Shown: positions 5,890-10,404 of the stretch, piece by piece
Layout of the letters: each line of letters opens with the position of its first letter
Position numbering within the stretch: the first letter of the stretch is position 1
Assembly: GCA_038078215.1 (NCBI GenBank)
Contig: JBBUED010000025.1
Coordinates: 1-10,404, forward strand
Origin: GWA1-40-21 sp038078215
GTDB taxonomy: Bacteria > Patescibacteriota > Minisyncoccia > Phycocordibacterales > GWA1-40-21
Direction: 5' to 3'
Length of the DNA stretch: 10,404 nt
Notes under the pieces: model-generated
What the model was told of the DNA's origin: nothing
What the model saw: the letters and a program-made list of their open reading frames with translations, nothing else
Databases searched by the model: none
Translations under genes and position numbers: made by a program

Positions 5890-7401
5890 CTATTTTTCGA
5901 TTAGTGAAACTCCCGTCATCACCTTCGGTTTGTCTATGTCCATAATTTCCAATATTGTTGGAGCCACATCACGCAATCTTCCTTTGCTGGTCAATTTCAA
6001 ATCTTTTTTCATCACTATAAACGGCACAGGATTAGCCGTGTGGGCCGTATAAGGTTGGTTATTCTTAAAGTCAAACATTTTTTCCGCGTTGCCGTGGTCG
6101 GCCGTTATTACCAAAACATAATCGCTGTCTTCAATCTCCTTTATTATTCTGCCTAAATTTGAATCAACCGCTTCCGCCGCCGCGACAGCCGCTTCCATTT
6201 TTCCGGTATGACCGACTATGTCCATATTGGCAAAATTAGCCAAAATAAAATGATATTCTCTTTTTTTTAAAGCCGCTATGATTTCGTCAGAGATTTCTTT
6301 GGCTTTCATTTCCGGAATCAGATCGTGGGTAGCAATTTTGTTGGAAGAAATAAGTTTTCTGTCTTCTTTCGGATACGGCTCTTTTCTGTATCCGTTAAAT
6401 AAAAAAGTGACATAAGAATATTTTTCCGTTTCTGAGATATGCAGTTGTTTTAATCCGGCCTTGGAAACAACCTCTGCTAGATTGTCTTTTATGACATCCT
6501 CATCGAATAAAACTTTCTTTGGAAAAGGTTCGTCATATTCCATCATTGTTATATAAGTAAAATCTTTGACATGACATTCTTCCATAAATTTTTTGGCTAA
6601 CTGCCTTACCCGATCAGCCCGGAAATTGAAAAATATCATCGCGTCGTGATCCATCACTTCGCAGGTTTTTCCATTTGCAACCGGAAACACACAGGGTTCT
6701 ATAAACTCGTCCGTTTTCCCCGCTTCGTAATTTCCCCTTATCGCTTCAAGAGCGAAATCATATTTTTTCCCTTCCCCTTTGGCAATAGCATTGAAGGCGC
6801 ATTGGGTCCTATCCCAATTATTGTCCCTGTCCATGGCATAATAACGGCCGGAAATAGAAGCGATGCAAGCTATGCCGGAATCTTTGCAGACATTTTCCAG
6901 CTCGTTTATGTATTTTTCGGCGCTTTTTGGGGGAGTGTCCCGTCCATCGGTAAAAGCGTGGATGAAGACTCTCGGCACACCCGCTTTTTTTGCCAAACTA
7001 ATCAAGGCGTAAAGATGGTCTGAACTGGAATGAACGCCACCCGGAGAAACCAGCCCTTTTATGTGCAGGGTGGAATTATATTTTTTCACCTTTTCAAAAA
7101 CTTGGATTAACAGAGGATTTTTCCCCAACAAATTGTATTCTATGTCTTTGTTTATTTTTTCCAAACCCTGATGAACAATTCTGCCGGCGCCGATGTTGAG
7201 ATGACCGGTTTCGCTACCGCTTATTTGCCCTTCCGGTAATCCGACGGCCGAACCAGACGCCTCCAATTCGCTATGCGGAAAAGTGTTCCAAAGCCAGTCA
7301 AAGTTTGGAGTTTTGGCTTGAGCGATGGCGTTATATTTTTTTTCGTCCGACAAACCCCAACCGTCAAGAATAAGCAAAATTATTTGTCTTTTATTTATCA
7401 T
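5890..7401 (-). CDS. gpmI: 2,3-bisphosphoglycerate-independent phosphoglycerate mutase
   Basis: Interconverts 3- and 2-phosphoglycerate in glycolysis through a phosphoserine intermediate, using two Mn2+ ions. At 503 residues it is near the family's usual size (about 510). The alkaline-phosphatase-type metal domain shows ILDGWG with D13, the nucleophile region SGSETGHLNIGAGR with S63, NMDIVGHTG with D394 and H398, TADHGNAE with D435 and H436, and HTANPVPF with H454. The inserted phosphotransferase domain has SPGGVHSS with H124, TDGRDTPP (151-158), SGRYYAMDRDNNWDR with R186, D191 and R192, and NFRADRVRQL (259-268). The usual GNSEVGH around the nucleophile reads SGSETGH here; the catalytic Ser is kept. 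The start at 7401 matches the family's N-terminus and sits close behind a strong extended -10. First gene of the minus-strand run; 52 bp separate it from the next. Confidence 0.97.
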   Translation of the reverse strand: MINKRQIILLILDGWGLSDEKKYNAIAQAKTPNFDWLWNTFPHSELEASGSAVGLPEGQISGSETGHLNIGAGRIVHQGLEKINKDIEYNLLGKNPLLIQVFEKVKKYNSTLHIKGLVSPGGVHSSSDHLYALISLAKKAGVPRVFIHAFTDGRDTPPKSAEKYINELENVCKDSGIACIASISGRYYAMDRDNNWDRTQCAFNAIAKGEGKKYDFALEAIRGNYEAGKTDEFIEPCVFPVANGKTCEVMDHDAMIFFNFRADRVRQLAKKFMEECHVKDFTYITMMEYDEPFPKKVLFDEDVIKDNLAEVVSKAGLKQLHISETEKYSYVTFLFNGYRKEPYPKEDRKLISSNKIATHDLIPEMKAKEISDEIIAALKKREYHFILANFANMDIVGHTGKMEAAVAAAEAVDSNLGRIIKEIEDSDYVLVITADHGNAEKMFDFKNNQPYTAHTANPVPFIVMKKDLKLTSKGRLRDVAPTILEIMDIDKPKVMTGVSLIEK

Positions 7402-7416
7402 AATATTTTTCTTTTA

Positions 7417-7425
7417 ATTATATCA
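7417..7425 (-). promoter_or_regulatory. Extended -10 promoter for gpmI and downstream genes
   Basis: The minus strand reads TGATATAAT: a perfect TATAAT (7422-7417) with the TGn extension. The -35 at 17 bases (TCTTTA) is poor, as expected for an extended -10 promoter. Transcription would start near 7410, about nine bases before the gpmI ATG, too short for a standard Shine-Dalgarno region, and none is seen. Confidence 0.55.
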
Positions 7426-7429
7426 AATT

Positions 7430-7435
7430 TATAGT
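7430..7435 (+). promoter_or_regulatory. Weak -10 candidate for cupredoxin-recG
   Basis: TATAGT matches the -10 consensus at 5 of 6 positions and lies 77 bases before the cupredoxin start; an overlapping alternative is TATCAT at 7435-7440. No recognisable -35 is present at 16-18 bases. Some promoter is needed here because the upstream gene is divergent, but the exact site is uncertain. Confidence 0.25.
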
Positions 7436-7466
7436 ATCATAAAGATTATTAATCAATTTAAGCAAC

Positions 7467-7495
7467 CCCGCTGCGCCAAAAACTTGGCGTACGGG
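7467..7495 (+). promoter_or_regulatory. Strong bulged hairpin in the cupredoxin leader
   Basis: CCCG (7467-7470), a one-base bulge (C7471) and TGCGCCAA (7472-7479) pair with TTGGCGTA (7484-7491) and CGGG (7492-7495) around an AAAC loop: 12 pairs, one of them G.T. It ends 11 bases before the cupredoxin ATG, and the only G-rich stretch that could act as ribosome binding site (CGGGCAG) is inside or at the edge of the stem. It is GC-rich in an otherwise very AT-rich spacer. It has no following T-tract, so it is not a terminator. It could control translation, or be a copy of a dispersed palindromic repeat. Confidence 0.6.
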
Positions 7496-7506
7496 CAGAT
7501 AAAAAA

Positions 7507-7953
7507 ATGAAAAACAAATCATTTATCGTCATAGTCATAATAATAGTCATCATCGGAATATATTTCGCCGTCAAAAAACCGTCCGATCAGTCGCCTGCGA
7601 ACCAAAATCAAGCTCAAGGCTTATCGTCAAGCGATGCTGATACGATGAATCGCGAGCAGTCGTCAATCGGAGAAAAAATTTCAAAGCATGCAGTGTTTTA
7701 CATGGACAAAGGATTTAGTCCGTCATCTCTTGAGATCAAAGTCGGGGAAACCGTCCAATTCGTAAACAACAGCAGCGGAGGAATGTGGGTTGCTTCCGGT
7801 CCTCATCCAGACCACACCGCATATCCCGAATTTGACCCGAAGAGAAACATACCGAGTGGAGAGATTTATGAATTCACCTTCACTAAAATCGGCGAATGGA
7901 AATATCACAATCACACGAAAGCGGAAGTGTATGGAGCAATTATAGTAAAATAA
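7507..7953 (+). CDS. Membrane-anchored cupredoxin-like protein
   Basis: A 148-residue protein with a short positive N-terminus and one hydrophobic segment (residues 5-21) that anchors it or serves as an uncleaved signal, so the rest is extracytoplasmic. A Ser/Gln/Asn-rich linker (about 25-55) leads to a cupredoxin beta-sandwich (about 58-148). The family's FSPSSLEIKVGETVQFVN strand (70-87) is followed by ASGPHPDHTAYPEFDP (H100, H103), YEFTFTKIGEWKYHNH (H134, H136) and VYGAIIVK. Blue-copper proteins have a Cys ligand in the C-terminal loop, usually YHCxxH; here it is YHNH, and the whole protein contains no Cys, so it cannot be a classical type 1 copper site. The His cluster could still bind Cu(II) or another metal. 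No clear Shine-Dalgarno outside the leader hairpin. recG follows 28 bp later in the same direction. Confidence 0.85.
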   Translation: MKNKSFIVIVIIIVIIGIYFAVKKPSDQSPANQNQAQGLSSSDADTMNREQSSIGEKISKHAVFYMDKGFSPSSLEIKVGETVQFVNNSSGGMWVASGPHPDHTAYPEFDPKRNIPSGEIYEFTFTKIGEWKYHNHTKAEVYGAIIVK

Positions 7954-7981
7954 AAACACGCAGACTTTCTAAAAGGTTAAA

Positions 7982-10138
7982 ATGAAATTAAATTCTCTCG
8001 TTGAAGAATTTCGCCTTGCCGACATTCAGAAGACGGCGCTTCGAAAATTAGGAATCCGAACGGTTGAAGATTTACTTTATCACTTCCCCGTTCGCTACGG
8101 CGATACTTCGCAGATGAAAAATATCGGCTCGCTTGTCGCGGGAGAAAATGTCGCGATTTTTGGAAAAATAAGCGGACTCAAAACAAGCAAAGCTTTCATC
8201 AAAAAAATTCCGATGGCGGAAGCGTTCATAGAAGACGAGTCGGGAAAAATAAAAGCGATTTGGTTTCATCAGCCCTATCTCGCCAAAATGATCGGCGAAA
8301 ACGCGCTCGCCAAAGTTGAGGGCAGAGTTTCGGAGAGAAAAGGCGAACTCTATATGAGCAATCCTAAAATTGAAACTGTTTCTAGGTTACCTGTCGGCGT
8401 CGGCGATTCTCTTTTCGGAGAGCGCGGCGAAAGCTACACGCTATATCCCGTATACGCGGAGAGCAGAGGCATAACCTCAAACTGGATATTCCATAAGATA
8501 CAGAAAGTTTTTAGTCTTGGAATCCTTGATCAAGTGATGGACCCGATTCCCGATGACATCCTTAAGAAATATAACTTGCCGTCCTTGAAAACTTCTCTTG
8601 TCTGGATTCATTCGCCTCACAGGGAGAAGGACGCCGAGTCGGCAAGAAAGCGATTCGCCTTTGAAGAAATATTCTTCATTCAACTGGAAAAGCAGAAAGA
8701 AAAAGTTGAATACCGGAAAAATCCGGCGCCGATTATAAATAAAGACGAAAAAGATTTGGAGAATTTTATCAGCAGGTTTCCTTTTAAAGCGACTGGCGCC
8801 CAGAAAAAAGCGATCACAGACATTCTTGACGATTTTAAAAAAGGTCAAGCGATGTCGCGCTTGCTTGAAGGCGATGTCGGGTCGGGCAAGACCGCCGTCG
8901 CGGCGGTCGCCGTCTACGCTGCGGCGACCACTCGTCCGAAAGGACAGGGCTTCGGCAGTTTGCAGACCGCCTATATGGCGCCGACTGAAATTCTCGCCGC
9001 CCAGCATTTTGAATCTTTCATAAAATATTTTTCCTATTTAAACATAAGTGTAGGAATTATCACCGGAAGCGGATGCCGGAAATTCCCGTCAAAAGTGAAT
9101 CCCTTGGGCTGGACCAATATATCAAGAACCCAGCTCCTCAAATGGGTGGCAAACGGAGAAATTCCCATACTCATCGGCACTCACGCTTTGATACAAAAAA
9201 CAGTAAACTTCAAAAATCTGGCGCTCGTCATAATAGACGAACAACACCGCTTTGGCACGTCGCAAAGACAGAAGCTGGCGAAGAAAAGCGCGCTGGCTCC
9301 CCATCTGTTATCAATGACGGCAACCCCGATTCCCCGCACGCTCGCTCTTACGATATACGGCGATTTGGATTTGACTCTTCTTGACGAAATGCCCGAGGGC
9401 AGGAAGAAAATTATCACGGAAATTGTTCTGCCGATTGACCGAGATAAAACTTACGAGAAAATAAGAGACGAGCTGAAAGCCGGCAGACAGGCTTATGTGA
9501 TATGCCCGAGAATTGACGAGCCAGACCCGGCGAAAGAAATGGCGCTACTCGCCAAGTCAGTCAAAGAAGAAGCTAAAAGACTGAAAAAAGATGTCTTTCC
9601 CGAATATGAAATTTCCATTCTTCACAGCAAGATGAAGCCGACGGAAAAAGAAAAAGTGATGAATGATTTTAAAGACAAGAAGGTTGACATGCTGGTCGCT
9701 ACTTCGGTCGTGGAAGTCGGCGTCAATGTTCCGAACGCCACGATAATCGTGATAGAAGGCGCCGAGAGATTCGGTCTTGCTCAACTTCATCAACTCCGCG
9801 GACGAGTCATCAGAAGCAATCATCAAGCCTATTGCTATGTCTTCGCCGACACAAAAACCGACAAAACTTTGAATCGTCTGAAGGCGCTCAAAGACGCGAG
9901 AAACGGTTTTGAGCTCGCGGAATTTGACCTAAAATTCCGTGGCACAGGCGCGCTTTACGGCCAAAAACAATGGGGCATCTCCGACATCGGCATGGAAGCG
10001 ATAAAAAACATCAAGATGGTAGAAGCCGCCCGCGCCGAAGCCAAAAATATGATCGAAAAAGATTCCTCGCTAAGCTCCTACCCCCTCCTCCAACAAAAAC
10101 TCTCCCATCGCCAAACCGAGGCGATTCATTTTGAGTGA
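7982..10138 (+). CDS. recG: ATP-dependent DNA helicase RecG
   Basis: A superfamily 2 helicase that reverses stalled replication forks and migrates branched DNA. At 718 residues it is slightly longer than usual (about 690). The N-terminal wedge/OB domain (about 1-215) contains GIRTVEDLLYHFPVRY (24-39) and the OB-fold strand segments up to about 135. The helicase core has FKATGAQKKAI (268-278), Walker A GDVGSGKT (297-304), APTEILAAQH (333-342), GTHALIQ (399-405), the DEQH box IIDEQHRFG (417-425), MTATPIPRTLAL (445-456), VATSVVEVGVNVPNA (572-586) and RFGLAQLHQLRGRV (596-609). The RecG-specific tail has GFELAEFDLKFRGTGALYG (642-660). Small extra segments lie after Walker A (about 317-328) and before GTHAL (about 363-392). 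AAAAGG (7971-7976) is a good ribosome binding site five bases before the ATG. Probably co-transcribed with the cupredoxin. Confidence 0.97.
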   Translation: MKLNSLVEEFRLADIQKTALRKLGIRTVEDLLYHFPVRYGDTSQMKNIGSLVAGENVAIFGKISGLKTSKAFIKKIPMAEAFIEDESGKIKAIWFHQPYLAKMIGENALAKVEGRVSERKGELYMSNPKIETVSRLPVGVGDSLFGERGESYTLYPVYAESRGITSNWIFHKIQKVFSLGILDQVMDPIPDDILKKYNLPSLKTSLVWIHSPHREKDAESARKRFAFEEIFFIQLEKQKEKVEYRKNPAPIINKDEKDLENFISRFPFKATGAQKKAITDILDDFKKGQAMSRLLEGDVGSGKTAVAAVAVYAAATTRPKGQGFGSLQTAYMAPTEILAAQHFESFIKYFSYLNISVGIITGSGCRKFPSKVNPLGWTNISRTQLLKWVANGEIPILIGTHALIQKTVNFKNLALVIIDEQHRFGTSQRQKLAKKSALAPHLLSMTATPIPRTLALTIYGDLDLTLLDEMPEGRKKIITEIVLPIDRDKTYEKIRDELKAGRQAYVICPRIDEPDPAKEMALLAKSVKEEAKRLKKDVFPEYEISILHSKMKPTEKEKVMNDFKDKKVDMLVATSVVEVGVNVPNATIIVIEGAERFGLAQLHQLRGRVIRSNHQAYCYVFADTKTDKTLNRLKALKDARNGFELAEFDLKFRGTGALYGQKQWGISDIGMEAIKNIKMVEAARAEAKNMIEKDSSLSSYPLLQQKLSHRQTEAIHFE

Positions 10139-10145
10139 TTTAAAT

Positions 10146-10161
10146 CCAAGGGGAGTCTTGG
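10146..10161 (+). terminator. Weak hairpin after recG
   Basis: CCAAG (10146-10150) and CTTGG (10157-10161) pair around a six-base loop eight bases after the recG stop. It is followed by GTTAGTTTATAAATT, which is T-rich but has no solid T-tract. Possible weak terminator; the larger folded element at 10185 could also end the transcript. Confidence 0.3.
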
Positions 10162-10184
10162 GTTAGTTTATAAATTATTCCCAA

Positions 10185-10203
10185 TGTGCGCGATCCAGGA
10201 CTC
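10185..10203. repeat. Direct repeat copy 1 of the tRNA-Ile 3' end
   Basis: TGTGCGCGATCCAGGACTC, 19 bases, is identical to 10349-10367, 164 bases away. On the minus strand it is the acceptor 3' strand, the T-stem 3' strand and part of the T-loop of tRNA-Ile. Beyond base 10203 the identity stops, so this is not a second complete tRNA. Confidence 0.9.
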
Positions 10204-10327
10204 TAATCTTACAGATTCAGTACCCGCCGATGGAGATTTTTTTCGTTCGAGGACGAACTCAAAAATCTGCTCATCGGGGCTTCGAGTCCTGGACACAAGA
10301 CATCCATATGTCTTGTTATCGCGCGTA
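10185..10327. repeat. Nested inverted-repeat element built partly from tRNA-Ile 3'-end sequence
   Basis: About 143 bases fold almost completely. The outer stem is GCGCGAT (10188-10194) with ATCGCGC (10318-10324); on the plus strand it extends to ten pairs with two G.T. The second stem is CCAGGACTC (10195-10203) with GAGTCCTGG (10284-10292). Inside are a hairpin AATCT-TAC-AGATT (10205-10217) and a long interrupted hairpin: CCGATG/CATCGG (10227-10232, 10272-10277), AGATTTTT/AAAAATCT (10234-10241, 10261-10268) and GTTCG-AGGA-CGAAC (10245-10258). Between the two outer stems on the 3' side is ACAAGACAT-CCAT-ATGTCTTGT (10295-10316). The left end repeats the 3' end of the neighbouring tRNA-Ile; the right part is an inverted copy of the same region split by the last hairpin. 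It could be a structured RNA on either strand, a small tRNA-associated mobile palindrome or an attachment-site remnant. No known family was recognised. Confidence 0.7.
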
Positions 10328-10349
10328 AAAAACTCCTGCTGGCTTTTTT
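10327..10349 (-). terminator. Possible short terminator after tRNA-Ile
   Basis: On the minus strand AAAAAAGCC, a four-base AGCA loop, GGAG and TTTTTT follow directly after the tRNA. The A-run can pair with the T-run and CC with GG, with small internal mismatches, and the T-run supplies a termination tract. The GC core is only two pairs, so it is weak. Confidence 0.35.
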
Positions 10350-10367
10350 GTGCGCGATCCAGGACTC
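10349..10367. repeat. Direct repeat copy 2, within the tRNA-Ile 3' end
   Basis: The same 19 bases as 10185-10203, here in their native context as the 3' end of the tRNA plus two bases beyond the discriminator. A 13-base part of this region (TTCGAGTCCTGGA, minus strand 10370-10358) also occurs on the plus strand at 10281-10293, inside the folded element. Confidence 0.9.
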
Positions 10368-10404
10368 GAACCTGGGACCTCGTCATTATCAGTGACGCGC
10401 TCTA
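10351..10404 (-). tRNA. tRNA-Ile(GAT), 3' part; 5' part beyond the window
   Basis: Read on the minus strand. The D-stem 3' strand GAGC (10402-10399) is followed by G26 and the anticodon stem CGTCA (10397-10393) and TGACG (10385-10381), which pair perfectly around the loop CTGATAA. The anticodon is GAT (10390-10388), decoding Ile AUC/AUU. Then come variable loop AGGTC, T-stem CCAGG/CCTGG around TTCGAGT, acceptor 3' strand ATCGCGC (10358-10352) and discriminator A (10351). CCA is not encoded (CAA follows), so it must be added after transcription. The missing 5' acceptor strand is predicted to be GCGCGAT, the same heptamer found in the adjacent folded element. Confidence 0.93.

Noticed and set aside
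7079..7095. SPGGVHS instead of SDGGVHS in GpmI
   Set aside because: The Pro form also occurs in well-characterised enzymes such as the E. coli one as I recall it, so it is not unusual.
8934..8945. GTCC-GAAA-GGAC hairpin in recG
   Set aside because: Only four base pairs, within a normally coding segment; expected by chance.
8477..9007. 176-residue minus-strand open frame inside recG
   Set aside because: Lies wholly opposite intact RecG helicase motifs; composition is that of a reverse-strand shadow with no domain.
10185..10327. A second complete tRNA or tmRNA
   Set aside because: Acceptor and T-stem-like strands are present, but there is no D-arm, no anticodon arm in register and no normal T-loop; the tmRNA-like reading frame and its fold were not found either.
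10185..10367. attL/attR of an integrated mobile element
   Set aside because: The 19-base direct repeats at a tRNA 3' end fit the pattern, but only about 145 bases lie between them with no integrase or cargo, and the internal inverted copy is unexplained; kept only as one hypothesis in the findings.
10168..10386. 72-residue minus-strand open frame across the tRNA and the folded element
   Set aside because: It runs through the tRNA-Ile and its duplicated 3' end; the encoded MTRSQVRVLDRA start is the usual artefact of translating a tRNA. No ribosome binding site or protein family resemblance.
1..10404. CRISPR array, transposase, integrase, toxin-antitoxin or restriction genes
   Set aside because: No regularly spaced repeats and no matching protein motifs on either strand.

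Overview
The window looks like a chromosomal stretch from a small-genome, AT-leaning bacterium, most likely a member of Candidatus Patescibacteria (CPR), probably the Parcubacteria side. This is inferred from gene content and style, not from a marker phylogeny: a MYG1-type hydrolase next to an AI-2E exporter-family protein and a small membrane/coiled-coil protein, an Obg without its C-terminal extension, a membrane-anchored cupredoxin with an atypical His-rich site, and a GatB carrying a palindrome-encoded insert. TGA is used as a normal stop codon (gatB, recG, the 143-residue membrane protein), so the Gracilibacteria/SR1 code does not apply.

Layout. 1-371 (-): N-terminal third of glyceraldehyde-3-phosphate dehydrogenase, cut by the window edge. 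372-522: divergent control region with a good sigma70-type promoter and overlapping palindromes. 523-912 (+): a small unknown lipoprotein with a very strong ribosome binding site. 935-970: hairpin terminator between this gene and the convergent gatB. 972-7401 (-): a run of six genes, gpmI > AI-2E family protein > membrane/coiled-coil protein > MYG1 > obg > gatB, tightly spaced or overlapping except for short gaps before the AI-2E gene and obg. 7402-7506: divergent control region with a strong leader hairpin. 7507-10138 (+): cupredoxin, then recG 28 bp later, probably co-transcribed. 10139-10350: a 212-bp spacer holding an elaborate nested inverted-repeat element built partly from tRNA-Ile 3'-end sequence. 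10351-10404 (-): 3' part of tRNA-Ile(GAT).

Functionally, gap and gpmI belong to lower glycolysis. gatB (amidotransferase for Asn/Gln-tRNA) and obg (ribosome-associated GTPase) belong to translation, and recG to DNA repair and replication-fork rescue. The AI-2E protein, the membrane/coiled-coil protein and MYG1 overlap end to end and are probably translationally coupled. No transposase, integrase, CRISPR array or defence gene is present.

The most unusual signals are (1) the 10185-10327 structured element, which carries one direct and one interrupted inverted copy of the neighbouring tRNA-Ile 3' end, (2) an in-frame palindromic insert in gatB reminiscent of Rickettsia palindromic elements, (3) overlapping inverted repeats on the lipoprotein promoter, and (4) a bulged 12-bp hairpin just before the cupredoxin start codon.
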